Source of the DNA: Pseudomonadota bacterium
Lineage (GTDB): Bacteria; Babelota; Babeliae; Babelales; CAIQNR01
NCBI GenBank assembly: GCA_027487215.1
Contig: JAIYDZ010000007.1
Coordinates: forward strand, 1-64,000
Length of the DNA stretch: 64,000 nucleotides
Direction: 5' to 3'
Part shown: positions 7,442 to 17,443 of the stretch, in pieces
Layout of the letters: the number at the start of each line of letters is the position of its first letter
Position numbering within the stretch: the first letter of the stretch is position 1
Notes under the pieces: model-generated
The model's database searches: none
What the model was told of the DNA's origin: nothing
What the model saw: only the letters and a program-made list of their open reading frames with translations
Program-made: the position numbers and the translations under genes

Positions 7442-10167
7442 ACCCAATAATAACGATCCTGACTTTCAAGGGTAGTATCAGTTAATGGTCCTTGCTGACT
7501 GGTGATATTCCAATCACTACTTCCAATTCTATACGGTTGTGCATACAGCGCGTTAGTCATGCCATTTGAGTTGTCAGGAATGCCAACCCATACACGACGA
7601 CATCCGTCTGACCACAAAGATTTTATTGGTGTTAATGAATGAATTACCGTCGAGTCAGTTGAGTTAAACTGTCCACTTGGTATATCAGCTACCGTCGTTG
7701 TATCGTTGCTCGTAATTTGCGTAATACTGCTGCGAGTAAAGGTGCCATCACCAGCATTACTATCGGTCCATGAGTTTACCCATGCCATTATTTTTGAACG
7801 CAGATGGGAAGGTTGTGCAATTAAATCATAGATAATTTCATCAGTTGTAGGATCAGTTACTTGGGTCCAGGTTGCATCGGTCTGGTTAGTATCAGCTTCA
7901 ACGGCAACAGCAGACTTATAGATACCATCATTTGTTGCGAGTAAAAGTTTGTCATCGTTTGTGTTATTTGCTCCAATCATGACTCCAATATCAAAAAATA
8001 ACGTTGCGGTAGTCAGTCCTGGTGCCGTGCCTGAAGTTGCCAATGTTCTGACGGTAAAGGTGCCAATGGTAGTATTAGGCACGATGCTGTAAACTTTGTC
8101 TTGAATTGTCGTTCCTGTGGGAGCGATATCGCGGGTGAGTACATACACTGCGTTGTGCGTGCTTACAATTTTTCTTACTTCACCAGAAATAGCAGTTACT
8201 GCTTGCCATGCATAGGTTGAAAATGGTGCAGCATTAAGGTGTGCTAAGTTAGCTCCATCAAATCCTGCTCCACCTGTTGCAAATGCATAAAGTCCATTTT
8301 TAGTGCCAGCAAAGAAATAGCCGTTTGCAGCTGCCGTTGCTCCTTGAGAATATCCAAGCGCTGTAACAGGTGCAGTGTCGCCAGAAATAGTTGTTTCAAG
8401 GTAGTTGGTTACAAGCGAGAAATCAGTCGTAACTGTTTGTGGTGAAAAATATCCGGTTGCAGTTGCAGTGCTTGTTTTTGCAAACACTACTTTTCCTCGT
8501 CCGCCAAAAAGAGCATAACGATATACTGTTTGTGTACCGATGTTTTGTACTGATTGATTGAGATCGTACACAGAAAAACAACCTGATGAAAGTGAGCTGT
8601 TCAGTTTTGCAATGAGGGAAGTTGTCGCGGCTCCGGTGCGTGTCCATTCAGTTTTTTTAACGGTCATACCATCAGTTTCAGTTGCCCATATATCGGCAGT
8701 TGTTGCGTCTACTGCAATAAACTGTGCCGATCCAGTACCAACGCCAGCAATTGCGGCAGTATTTCCTAGCTGCTCAGGAGCAGCTTTTGCCCAGTCAGTC
8801 CAGTAGGCAATTTTGCCTACGTTGTTAAGTACTGCTTGTGAGTAATAAATTCCCGGGTGATCGGTTGCGCCGGTGGTGGTGCTTGAAACAGCAACATACA
8901 CTGTATCGCCATGCACTTTCATATCAGAAACATAAATAGTTGAAGTGGCTTCAGTGATAGGCAAAGCTCCGCCACCAATCTGCGTTTGAGCGGCAGTAGA
9001 GGCAGGAATATCTCCAGCATTGGTTGCTTGGGTAGTAAAAGCAGTAGTGGTCAGATCGTCATTCTTTGCAAAAGTGCCGTCAATGTCAGTACCATTTCCT
9101 GAAACGAGTGCAACGGCATACACACCATTGCGTGTGTTTTCTGTAGTGCTTGCACTGCCGTTGACAATAAGGTAATAAAATCCTGAAGACGTTTTCATAA
9201 TTCTTAATTTGCGCAGTGCAATCACGCCCGTTTGGCTTCTAAACGCTACAACGCGGGTATTATTATTAATTACGGTGCTACGGTTAGCACATTGCGGCAG
9301 TACTGATAAAATATTGTTGGTATCATCAACTTTAATGATTGCAACCCCGAATGCACTATCGGTAGCTCCTACGTTTCCAGCAGTCATTTGAGCTGAAACA
9401 TAGACACGTTTTAAATCATCGCAGTACACCATGTCATAAAAATCGGTTGCAGTTGAGTTACTAGTAACTCCAAACACTGCGCCTGCTGCGGTTGCATTAA
9501 TCGCAAGAGCTTTTGGTGTTACCGTGGTGCCAGCGGTTGCATCGTAATAAGTAAACGTTGGAGTGGTGGTAGTGCGATTAATACGAGTGAGAGTAAGACC
9601 GTCCCCTGGAATATCACCAAAGTTTGAAGTATCTTCACCGTTTGCTTTGACTGCAGCAATAACAAAATCAGGAGTTGCTACTACTTTTAAAATTTTTCCA
9701 GTTGTTTCAGCAGCAGAATCTTTGAGTGCAGCGCTCGCCACGTAATTGTTACCAGCATAATCAACTGTTTTAAAGGTTGTTGATGCTGTGTCAGCAGCAG
9801 TTTCAGCTAAAAAGGCTACCATTGGTTGGGTAGGGTTATCAGATTGTGTTGAAAGCGAAAGTGATCCAATATGTTTACCGCTTATTGCTGCATTTGAACC
9901 GATTGCGCTAAAGGTAGGAACCTGATTAACGTGATCGTGTGAAGCTTTACACAAAGAATAATCTTGAATGGTTTCTGCTTCATTAGAGTCAGTCAGCCCG
10001 AGATACCAGGTTTGTGTTGGTGTGTGATACTCCTGACATTGAGCTGCAACGGTAAAGGTAACGCCCGCCGTGCTTGATGAACCTTTGGCGCTTACAACCG
10101 CCTGAAGGTGACTCAATGAAAGAACTGAAAGTGCGGTTGCGCGTAAAAAAAGAGTAAGGTGCTTCAT
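7375..10167 (-). CDS. Large secreted Thr/Ala-rich protein, second gene of cassette copy 1 (beta-propeller-like)
   Basis: This 930-residue protein has a signal peptide and is otherwise almost all short beta-strand/turn sequence rich in Thr, Ala, Gly and Asn. Recurring blocks such as GGRGKVVFAKT, GLYAFATGG and GIYKSAVAVE suggest propeller blades, but I see no named domain. It is paralogous to the 948-residue protein at 11659-14505; the C-termini share W-S-D-G-x-R-R, P-Y-R and W-N-I-T. It starts 24 bases after the outer-membrane gene 10192-11445, and the same gene order recurs in copy 2. AAAGGAAATGGT precedes the ATG. Role unknown; a surface or periplasmic partner of the upstream barrel is an inference. 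Confidence 0.75.
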   Translation of the reverse strand: MKHLTLFLRATALSVLSLSHLQAVVSAKGSSSTAGVTFTVAAQCQEYHTPTQTWYLGLTDSNEAETIQDYSLCKASHDHVNQVPTFSAIGSNAAISGKHIGSLSLSTQSDNPTQPMVAFLAETAADTASTTFKTVDYAGNNYVASAALKDSAAETTGKILKVVATPDFVIAAVKANGEDTSNFGDIPGDGLTLTRINRTTTTPTFTYYDATAGTTVTPKALAINATAAGAVFGVTSNSTATDFYDMVYCDDLKRVYVSAQMTAGNVGATDSAFGVAIIKVDDTNNILSVLPQCANRSTVINNNTRVVAFRSQTGVIALRKLRIMKTSSGFYYLIVNGSASTTENTRNGVYAVALVSGNGTDIDGTFAKNDDLTTTAFTTQATNAGDIPASTAAQTQIGGGALPITEATSTIYVSDMKVHGDTVYVAVSSTTTGATDHPGIYYSQAVLNNVGKIAYWTDWAKAAPEQLGNTAAIAGVGTGSAQFIAVDATTADIWATETDGMTVKKTEWTRTGAATTSLIAKLNSSLSSGCFSVYDLNQSVQNIGTQTVYRYALFGGRGKVVFAKTSTATATGYFSPQTVTTDFSLVTNYLETTISGDTAPVTALGYSQGATAAANGYFFAGTKNGLYAFATGGAGFDGANLAHLNAAPFSTYAWQAVTAISGEVRKIVSTHNAVYVLTRDIAPTGTTIQDKVYSIVPNTTIGTFTVRTLATSGTAPGLTTATLFFDIGVMIGANNTNDDKLLLATNDGIYKSAVAVEADTNQTDATWTQVTDPTTDEIIYDLIAQPSHLRSKIMAWVNSWTDSNAGDGTFTRSSITQITSNDTTTVADIPSGQFNSTDSTVIHSLTPIKSLWSDGCRRVWVGIPDNSNGMTNALYAQPYRIGSSDWNITSQQGPLTDTTLESQDRYYWVQAIGATGTLFAGGNKGVACLE

Positions 10168-10191
10168 ACCATTTCCTTTGTATTCAAACTT

Positions 10192-11445
10192 TTACAGATC
10201 CCAAGTGAGTGCAATGCCTGCAGATCCACCGACGGTGTGGTTTAAGAATGCGTTACGTGCCCGTAGTACTCGGTTGTACGAAATACTCATCCGTGGGTGT
10301 GCTTTATTATTTTGATTGGCCAAATCAAGTTCTGCACCGATATGCAAGGTATGCATACTCCATCCTTGTAGCATCGTGTCGCTGTTAATAACGTCTGAAG
10401 GATAGAGTGTTTGATCTGTGCTGATAAGAGAATCGGCACCTTTGTGTGCGTAGGTGTACCCAAGAAAGAGTGATGCGCAGTTATATTCAAAACGTCCGTG
10501 ACCACCAAATTCATAACTGTTACCCGGGGTGCGCGTTACCTCAGCTTGAGCAAGTTTAATAAATCCATTTTGCCCGAGAGCTGATTGGAGGCGAATGTTA
10601 ACATCACGTTTAAATAAAAAGAGTTCGTGCGCATGAAATCCAAAGGAAACCCAGTCACTTGTTCCCACTACCAGATCAGCGCTTACAAAAAAACCTTTGT
10701 GTTTGTTGTGTCCTGGTGCAATTGAAAATACTTTGTTTTCATCTTTTGCGTCAGCATTGCCGCAGGTTATCCCGGTGCGGAAGGTGACATCCATAAAATC
10801 AAGATTATCAAGTTCATCAATGCTGCATGTCCATCCGCCGTACAGTACCACATCACCCATTCCAGAGTGACTGGTTGCCGTTTTAGTCAGTCCAACTTCT
10901 TGCAAGATCGTGTCAAAGTTTGCAAGAAACTGAAGCCATTCAGCATTTTTAGCATCGGTAGGGGTTATGTCTGTGTACTTGGGATTGTTGATAGCAAGTT
11001 TATAAAAAGGAAAGTCAGCACCGACAAACCATGCATCGCTTAAATTGAGTGCTAACTGCAATGCGCCGCCCGTGTGTTCACATTCACCCGTAAACGCAAG
11101 TTGTGCATAGGCGTCATCGGTAGGCACCACATGCCATAACGCGCTGAGGATATCGATAGAAATGTCAGATAAATCTTCGTGTACTAAATTTTTACCCAGT
11201 TGATGCATTTTATGTGTGCCATAGGTTCCCAGCACGTTTACCTTATTACGTTGTGCGTCGCGTGCGTGGGTAGTTGAACCGTGAGTAACCCATACGTCAA
11301 CGGTTGTTAAGCTACTGCGTTCATAGCGGGTGCCAAATGAATAAGGATGTGACGTAAAAAATTGTGACGCCATAAATGGATGCGTCGAGCAAACAGCCAG
11401 TAAAGCCAGAGGCAGAGTTAAAAATCGTATCGTTTTAAAAATCAT
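10192..11445 (-). CDS. Outer-membrane beta-barrel-like protein, first gene of cassette copy 1
   Basis: The protein (417 residues) has a signal peptide (MIFKTIRFLTLPLALLAVCS) and alternating-residue strands throughout, as expected for a barrel. Its C-terminal strand is GSAGIALTWDL. It is clearly paralogous to 14525-15793: shared features include the early TVDVWVTHGSTT block, the G-DVVLYGGW block, LDFMDVTFR and the SIAPGHNKHKG block. The ATG at 11445 has GAAGGA upstream and is preferred over an ATG seven codons earlier. The pair structure with the downstream gene points to joint function. Confidence 0.72.
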   Translation of the reverse strand: MIFKTIRFLTLPLALLAVCSTHPFMASQFFTSHPYSFGTRYERSSLTTVDVWVTHGSTTHARDAQRNKVNVLGTYGTHKMHQLGKNLVHEDLSDISIDILSALWHVVPTDDAYAQLAFTGECEHTGGALQLALNLSDAWFVGADFPFYKLAINNPKYTDITPTDAKNAEWLQFLANFDTILQEVGLTKTATSHSGMGDVVLYGGWTCSIDELDNLDFMDVTFRTGITCGNADAKDENKVFSIAPGHNKHKGFFVSADLVVGTSDWVSFGFHAHELFLFKRDVNIRLQSALGQNGFIKLAQAEVTRTPGNSYEFGGHGRFEYNCASLFLGYTYAHKGADSLISTDQTLYPSDVINSDTMLQGWSMHTLHIGAELDLANQNNKAHPRMSISYNRVLRARNAFLNHTVGGSAGIALTWDL

Positions 11446-11606
11446 GCATGTTCCTTCACCGCGCAAGAAAAAAGAGTGTCATCAAAGTGCATTCATGATA
11501 CGCACAAAATTAAAAACAGTTCAAGATAAAAGAGTGAAGATTAAGCTTAAGGTAGGCAAGGGTGCTGGGTGCAGGGATTCAATAAAGTAATAGAGTATGT
11601 ACAAAC

Positions 11607-11638
11607 AAAAAGGGCAGGCCGTGAAGCCCACCCTTTTT
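11607..11638 (-). terminator. Terminator after the 11659-14505 gene
   Basis: A 13-bp stem with two G-U pairs (AAAAAGGGTGGGC / GCCTGCCCTTTTT on the minus strand) about a 6-base loop ends in T-rich sequence. It separates the two cassette copies transcriptionally. The remainder of 11446-11658 holds nothing else I can identify. Confidence 0.8.
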
Positions 11639-11658
11639 AGTTTCAAAGTCTAGATGAA

Positions 11659-14505
11659 TTAAAGAACAACAATACCTGTATCAGTACCGACAGCAAAATG
11701 TCCGTCTGGCAAGAAGTTACAGCAATAAAGTGTTTTGTCAGAAAGCGCTGAAGCTGAAACTTTAGTTACAGGATCTGTAATGTTCCAGTTTGCACTGTCA
11801 ACACGGTATGGCCAGATGTAAAGACCAGTGGTGCCGCTACCATCTGCTGGGCTTGTAATAAAGAATCTACGAGCGCCATCTGACCAGTAATTAAGAATTC
11901 TATTGAGTCTTAAGAATGAAGTGAATGAGTTAGAATTCAAGTAGTTAGTGGTACTTGGATGACGGCGTATTTCATTTCCTGTTGCGCCATTATCATCATC
12001 AGAGCAAGCAAATTGTTCTAATCCTCTGTAAGCATAAGTTCTTGTGTTGCTTGAATTGTCTTTAAGGCCAATTGCTTGAAATGAGGTAGAAAGGTTTGTT
12101 TTTCTTCCTTGGAAAAGCTTGGTGTACATTAATCCATCAGTGCTGGTGTTGCCAGTTTTTTGACCCACAGGAGTCCAAAGAGCAAGTGTTTGAGTTGTTG
12201 CATCTTGTTGAATACCACCAGCTATTTTTGATTGGTACAATCCGTTGTTTGTTGCTAGTACTACTTGTAAGTTGGTTCCACCAGTGTTTCCATTGATGAT
12301 TGCAAAATCAAAGATTTCTGTTGCATTTGTTAAATCACTGCTGGTTGCCGATACACCTGATTCAGCGATTTTGTCAGCGTTTGTAATAAGTTCTGCAACA
12401 GTATCATCTCCAACAGTACGTAAACTCCAGAGAGTATCTCTGATTGTTCCATCAGTTTGGGTATCACGAGCAAGGACTAATGTAAGTGTGTCAACAGTTT
12501 CAATTTTCTTGATGTGTCCAGTGATGTTAGTAATTGGCTGCCATGAGTTTGCGTTAACAAAAAAACTTGCACCAGTAAATATTGTACCATCAAGGTTATG
12601 AAGGTTTTCTGCAGTTGCATAATCAAGAGTTGCACCTTCACCATCAGCAGTATTTGCATAGGCATAAAGACCTTCTGTAGTACCAGCAAGGAAGAAGAAT
12701 GCTTTTGCTGTGGTGCCGTAGTTGGTTCCACCGATAGCTGTTACATATCCAGAATCAGCTGGAAGAGTGGTTGACAAGAAGTTTGTTGCCCCGTTAGCAG
12801 TAGCGCCAACTGGAGATTCAACAACGCTGTAATTACCAGCTGGATCAGCATCAGTTCTTGATTGTACAGTAAAGACAACTTTTTCTTTACCGCCAAAAAG
12901 ACTCATACGAGGGCCAACGTTGTTACCCCAGTTAACGGTAGTTCTATCAAATACACCAATTGCGGTACAACCTTCAGTAAGAACTGCGTTTACTGCGCTA
13001 GCAAGTTCATTTGCAGCGCCTTCTTCGCCCCATGTTGAAACGTTAACTTTATCTAAATCGTCACCTACAATAGTCCAAATTTTACCGTTGCGTGGATCAA
13101 CAGCAAAACTTTGTACGTCACCGTCAGTTGCAGAAGTGCCAAGTTCAGCAGGAGCTACTCGGGTCCAGCGTGACCAGCGAATAATTTTGCCATTTTCATT
13201 AAATTCAGGAGTTGAATAGAAAATGCCCGCTTCAATTGTTCCGTCATCAGTAGCAACAGAAGAAGCAACGTATACGCAATCCCCTATAACTTGCATTCTG
13301 GTTAAAGTGGCAGCTGTGAATGGTAATGGAAGCGCTGTTGCCCCACCAGCAGCAGATCCCCCTACTTGAGCGGCTTCTGTTCCTAAGGTACAAAGGTCAC
13401 CAGCGGCTACAGCTTGTATGCTGAAATCAGGAGAGTTGAGATCATGTTTTGCAAAAGTACCATCAACTGCTGTAGTTCCATTACGAGTCACAAGTGGTTG
13501 TGCATACACTACGTTACGTAAGTCAGCGGCAGCTGCTGCTGAACCACCATTTACAATAAGGTATGAAAACCCAGTTGAAGTATGCATCACACCGAGATTA
13601 TATGCTTTAACAACGTTTGCAGTGGTATCTGCAGTTCTAGTAAAAATTACACCGAGTGTGCTTGCGGCAAAAGCTGCAGTATCTCCTACTGAAGGATCAA
13701 TAGTTAAGTTGCCATCAGCATTACTTGAACGTGCGCAAAGTACTGATACTGCACCATCTCCAGCTACAGCACCCGTGGTAAGTTGAGCACCGATATAGAG
13801 TCTAGAAAGGGTATCATCCCAATGTAAGACAGGATCTTGGTTAGCTGTTAAAGTTGCTGTATTTGTAAAGCCATGTCTTTGTCCAGTAGTGTTAGCTGTT
13901 GCCAGGACTGCGACAGCATTTTCTGCACCATCGACTGCTAAAGTTGTTTGACTATCTATTGCAATGACGTTAATTCCGCGGTTAGTATCAGCCCAGTTGG
14001 TTGTTCCATCAGCTACGGCTGCAAAAATAGCAGAATCATTTGCGGCAATCGCTCTTACTCCGCTTGCAACAATGTTGTCCCCGTTAGCATCTTTAAGTGC
14101 TGCTGCCGTTGTTTCATCAAGAAGACCATCAGCACTTTGAATACATATTTTAGTAGTGTTGGTGGTATCTTCAGCAACAACGAGTCTAATTGCATTCGTT
14201 GTTGGATTATAAGAAGGAACCATTAATCGAATAGCTTTGTTTGTTAACATGGTAGACGCTACACCTGCTGAAGTTGGTGTAGTGCCGTCTGTGTTGTGTG
14301 CAGTAATTTTAGTAATATTAGTAGTGGCGTTTACTGCACCTGTTCCGATATAAAGGTCCCCGGTTGTTCTATCAAGTACTGTGGTAGATCCGGTAGCAGA
14401 AACAGCAGCTGCTAAAGGTACTGTGTCAGGCGTAGCCTGAGCGAACGGAACAATTAGGAGACTGCTCAGCAGTAACCCAATTTTAAACGTTCTTAATGTT
14501 TTCAT
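11659..14505 (-). CDS. Large secreted Thr/Ala-rich protein, second gene of cassette copy 2 (beta-propeller-like)
   Basis: A 948-residue protein with signal peptide (MKTLRTFKIGLLLSSLLIVPFAQA). Its sequence is strand/turn-like, Ala/Thr/Asn-rich and low in Lys. It matches the 7375-10167 protein over its length in matching order. Examples are the AFAVDPRNGKIW / FIAVDATTADIW block, FGGKEKVVF / FGGRGKVVF, and the W-S-D-G-A-R-R end. It sits 19 bases after the barrel gene 14525-15793. AAAGGAAATAATGT precedes the ATG. No catalytic motif is visible. Function unknown. Confidence 0.75.
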   Translation of the reverse strand: MKTLRTFKIGLLLSSLLIVPFAQATPDTVPLAAAVSATGSTTVLDRTTGDLYIGTGAVNATTNITKITAHNTDGTTPTSAGVASTMLTNKAIRLMVPSYNPTTNAIRLVVAEDTTNTTKICIQSADGLLDETTAAALKDANGDNIVASGVRAIAANDSAIFAAVADGTTNWADTNRGINVIAIDSQTTLAVDGAENAVAVLATANTTGQRHGFTNTATLTANQDPVLHWDDTLSRLYIGAQLTTGAVAGDGAVSVLCARSSNADGNLTIDPSVGDTAAFAASTLGVIFTRTADTTANVVKAYNLGVMHTSTGFSYLIVNGGSAAAAADLRNVVYAQPLVTRNGTTAVDGTFAKHDLNSPDFSIQAVAAGDLCTLGTEAAQVGGSAAGGATALPLPFTAATLTRMQVIGDCVYVASSVATDDGTIEAGIFYSTPEFNENGKIIRWSRWTRVAPAELGTSATDGDVQSFAVDPRNGKIWTIVGDDLDKVNVSTWGEEGAANELASAVNAVLTEGCTAIGVFDRTTVNWGNNVGPRMSLFGGKEKVVFTVQSRTDADPAGNYSVVESPVGATANGATNFLSTTLPADSGYVTAIGGTNYGTTAKAFFFLAGTTEGLYAYANTADGEGATLDYATAENLHNLDGTIFTGASFFVNANSWQPITNITGHIKKIETVDTLTLVLARDTQTDGTIRDTLWSLRTVGDDTVAELITNADKIAESGVSATSSDLTNATEIFDFAIINGNTGGTNLQVVLATNNGLYQSKIAGGIQQDATTQTLALWTPVGQKTGNTSTDGLMYTKLFQGRKTNLSTSFQAIGLKDNSSNTRTYAYRGLEQFACSDDDNGATGNEIRRHPSTTNYLNSNSFTSFLRLNRILNYWSDGARRFFITSPADGSGTTGLYIWPYRVDSANWNITDPVTKVSASALSDKTLYCCNFLPDGHFAVGTDTGIVVL

Positions 14506-14524
14506 ACATTATTTCCTTTTTTAA

Positions 14525-15793
14525 TTAGAAGTTCCACACAATGTTAACGCCAGCATTGCCACCGATTGTGTTGGTGTTAAAAATGCGTTTACCAGCTACT
14601 GGGTGGTTATAAAAAATTCCAATTTTTGGATTGAATTTTTTATTGTCTTGCGCAAAATCATAATCAGCGCAAACACTCACAGTGTGCATATGCCATTTTT
14701 TAAGTATATCGTCATCGTTAACAATTGATGCTGTAAACACTGTTGTGTCAACTGGAGCAAGGGTTGTGTCTTCTTGAGCTGTATAAGAATACCCAACTGC
14801 AAGTGACAATCCGCCTGCAATGTGGTCAGCCTTTAAGAAGGTTGCAACATCCCATTGATTACCAAGGTCTTCACGAGCTGCATCATAATAGAGTTTCATA
14901 AATCCGTTTTGGTCAGCATGAGTTTTCATTCTAAAAACACCATCGTGTTTAAGGAAGAATTGTCCGCCTACATGTGCACCAAAAGTGAACCATTCAAACA
15001 TGCCAAGTGCCATGTCAAATGATACGGGAATACCTACGTGGCCGTTGTGACCAGCAGGAATTGAAAACACTTCTTCAATGTTACGTTCGCGTGCTGTTGG
15101 GATAGAAAGACCAGCTTTAATAGTCACGTCCATGAAATCAAGAGTATCTGAGCTGTCGTTGTTATAAGTCCAACCACCAAGGATTGTTAAATCCCCAGCA
15201 CCAGTGTCTTTTGAATCAGCTTTTGATAAGTCATAACGTTCAAGAATGTTATCAAAACGTGCTAAAAATTGAGTCCATTCGGCAGAGTTGATGTTTGGAA
15301 GACCGGTTGAAGGAGATTGATCAACGTAAGCAATATCGGTGACTTCAATGCGTTGCACTGGCACATTAATTTGTGCAAAAAATCCACGGCAAAAGTTTTG
15401 TGTAAGAGTAATGTCTGCACCGATATATTTGAATTTACCGGTGAACTTTAGTTTACCAAAATCGCCGTTGTTTGGTTGGCCCATCAAGTTGATTAAAATA
15501 GCATCATCAAGGTTAAGAGGATCAAGTCCTGGTACGCCTTCAGCAAGTCTGTGCATGTTATGTAAACCGTAGACATTTAACACATCGGTTTTGTCTTTGC
15601 TGCCGTTTCTACCGGTTGTGGTTGAGCCGCCCATGACACTGACTTCAACTGTTGAAAGACAGTTGCGATCAAGGCGTGGTTCAAAAATAGCAGGTCCTGC
15701 TCGGTGAGCAAGACGGTTATATCCAAATGCTGACAAAGGAACCAGCAACAGGGATATAACAAAGAAGGTACGTGAAATAAATCCTTTCATCAT
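14525..15793 (-). CDS. Outer-membrane beta-barrel-like protein, first gene of cassette copy 2
   Basis: A 422-residue protein with a signal peptide. Amphipathic strands follow and the last residue is Phe (GVNIVWNF), the usual C-terminal signature for BAM-dependent outer-membrane barrels. Paralogue of 10192-11445. Two ATGs in a row (15793, 15790) follow AAGGGAAG; either could be used. First gene of a two-gene unit with 11659-14505. Confidence 0.75.
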   Translation of the reverse strand: MMKGFISRTFFVISLLLVPLSAFGYNRLAHRAGPAIFEPRLDRNCLSTVEVSVMGGSTTTGRNGSKDKTDVLNVYGLHNMHRLAEGVPGLDPLNLDDAILINLMGQPNNGDFGKLKFTGKFKYIGADITLTQNFCRGFFAQINVPVQRIEVTDIAYVDQSPSTGLPNINSAEWTQFLARFDNILERYDLSKADSKDTGAGDLTILGGWTYNNDSSDTLDFMDVTIKAGLSIPTARERNIEEVFSIPAGHNGHVGIPVSFDMALGMFEWFTFGAHVGGQFFLKHDGVFRMKTHADQNGFMKLYYDAAREDLGNQWDVATFLKADHIAGGLSLAVGYSYTAQEDTTLAPVDTTVFTASIVNDDDILKKWHMHTVSVCADYDFAQDNKKFNPKIGIFYNHPVAGKRIFNTNTIGGNAGVNIVWNF

Positions 15794-15902
15794 ACATACT
15801 TCCCTTTTTTAAGGTTAAAATTCTGATAACTACCAGTGATAGTCGTAGATAATTATCTCCCGTTTGTAAAGCCTTTAAACAGACCTTCATTTAAAATGGC
15901 TC

Positions 15903-15930
15903 TTGTACAGCTTTTTTGCGTTGTTATACT
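15903..15930 (+). promoter_or_regulatory. Probable grpE promoter
   Basis: TTGTAC (15903-15908), a 16-base spacer and TATACT (15925-15930), about 55 bases before the grpE ATG. No CIRCE-type inverted repeat is visible nearby. Confidence 0.45.
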
Positions 15931-15984
15931 ATATTCATAATTATTGATAAAAAGTTTCAATCCAGCAAAATTAAGAGGGGATTT

Positions 15985-16572
15985 ATGTTTTTCTCAAAAA
16001 AAGATACCAATCAGGAATCAGAAACTCATCAAAAGGATCTTGAAACACCTGAGCAAGAGTGTGAGCAAGATAGTTGTTGCCAAGACCAAGAGTGCGACGG
16101 CGAGCAAATGGTAAGTCTTGCCGATTACGATGCATGCGAAAAAGAGCTTGCCAACGTCAAAGAACAGCTTGTACGTTTGGGTGCAGACTTTCAAAACTAT
16201 AAACGTCGTGCAGAAAAAGATCGTCAAGAACTTGCTGACATTGTCCAATCACGAGTGTTTTTAGCATTACTTCCTATTGTTGATAACTTTGACCGTGCGC
16301 TTGAACAGGCTCAGAAAGAAAATGTTTCGCCTGAGCTTACTCAATGGCTTTCAGGCTTTCAAATGATTCACAAAGAACTCTATGAATGTTTAAAAAAGCA
16401 TGATGTTACTCCGCTTGAAGATTCTACAATTTTTAACCCGGAACATCATGAAGCGTTAATGCATGTTGACTCAGCGGACCATGAAAGTGGTAACGTAGTC
16501 CATGTTTTGCAAAAAGGATTTACGCTTAAAGGCAAAGTGTTAAGACCTGCCAAAGTGAGCGTGGCCAAGTAA
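15985..16572 (+). CDS. grpE: GrpE, nucleotide-exchange factor of DnaK
   Basis: GrpE opens the DnaK nucleotide site to release ADP. An acidic N-terminus is followed by the long dimerisation coiled coil (about residues 45-95). Then comes the family block RVFLALLPIVDNFDRALEQA and a C-terminal beta domain ending GKVLRPAKVSVAK. The ATG at 15985 follows AGAGGGG; an upstream in-frame TTG at 15916 lacks a ribosome site. The resulting 195 residues is typical. The partner dnaK is far away at 57.9-59.8 kb. Confidence 0.92.
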   Translation: MFFSKKDTNQESETHQKDLETPEQECEQDSCCQDQECDGEQMVSLADYDACEKELANVKEQLVRLGADFQNYKRRAEKDRQELADIVQSRVFLALLPIVDNFDRALEQAQKENVSPELTQWLSGFQMIHKELYECLKKHDVTPLEDSTIFNPEHHEALMHVDSADHESGNVVHVLQKGFTLKGKVLRPAKVSVAK

Positions 16573-16625
16573 GTTTGACTGATGTCATCTTAATAACATA
16601 CTTTTTTTTAAAAATAGTTTTTTAT

Positions 16626-16654
16626 GGGCTGCAGCAATGTGGCCTATTTTTTTA
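16626..16654 (+). terminator. grpE terminator with GCAA loop, part of a repeated flank
   Basis: GGGCTGCA and TGTGGCCT pair across a GCAA tetraloop, with G-U pairs, followed by ATTTTTTTAT. The hairpin and the next ~45 bases are closely repeated at 29807-29880, so it may travel with the fold-back element. Confidence 0.7.
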
Positions 16655-16663
16655 TAAAGAACA

Positions 16664-17380
16664 TTTTTCAAAACAAATTTTTTGGATAATTTTTTTATCA
16701 ATTCAAAGTCTTTTCTTATTTTTCAAAGTCTTATCTAAAAATCCATTTTCTTTATTTTTTGACGTGCCACATTAATGGCATTGTTATTCCGTTAGCGTAC
16801 CCTTTTCAAGTTTTGGGGGCACTACGCGTGGCTGCGTCAGGGTGATTTCAGATTAAACCACCCTGAACCCAAAATCTTTTTAAATGCGACGCGCAGAATG
16901 CTGACGAAGAATCGCTTGCGCAATTTTGTCGTTTGCATGCCGCGCTGATGAGGCACCTTACTTAATTATTTTCAATATACTGTCAGAGCTTGTTAATTAG
17001 TAAAAGTCCACCTCTTTCCCATTTACTAGGGCCATAAGCCAAAACCACATAAATTGGTAAAAACGGATCGTGTAAAAAAAATCCATATCAGCGCGAAATG
17101 CAGGCGACAAAACAGCGTGAGCTGTTCTTCGTAGGCATCTCGTCGCGTCGTATTGAAAAAGGCCTAGAGTCCAGAGAGGTTGGCTAAAACCTCTTTGGCA
17201 CTGCGCGTGAAGCGCCCTACCAACTACAATTGATAAAATAAACAGAATAACAATGCCATTAATTTAGCATATCAAATAAGTTTATTAAAACCTCTTTGCC
17301 CCTGCGCGGGGAGCGCCCTACTAACTGAAAGATAAATGAAAATAATGGTGAAAGTAAAATTGAAAAGTTGGGGGCCCTTA
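16664..17380. repeat. Fold-back intergenic repeat, copy A (core 16772-17262)
   Basis: The core is bounded by a 22-bp inverted repeat (TTAATGGCATTGTTATTCCG at 16772 on; its complement ends at 17262, one mismatch). Inside, a ~60-base arm at 16886-16945 is matched at roughly 75% identity by the reverse complement of 17091-17150. Each arm has a further small hairpin (ACAGC, GTGA, GCTGT in the right arm). A left flank (16664-16697) matches the outer terminus of copy D. A second partial right arm lies at about 17285-17350. No protein is conserved between copies, so the element is non-coding. Confidence 0.85.
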
Positions 17381-17443
17381 CATGAGCCCATTCAACTAAA
17401 AACATGAAATAAGAATAGGATTCATTCGTTTGTGAATCACTTA

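Noticed and set aside
7375-14505. Autotransporter interpretation of the large secreted proteins
   Set aside because: They have no C-terminal barrel domain or terminal Phe strand; the barrels are separate genes.
16575-16775. 66-codon frame after grpE
   Set aside because: It lies in the terminator and fold-back flank, is low-complexity Phe/Leu, and is not kept in the homologous copy at 29.8 kb.
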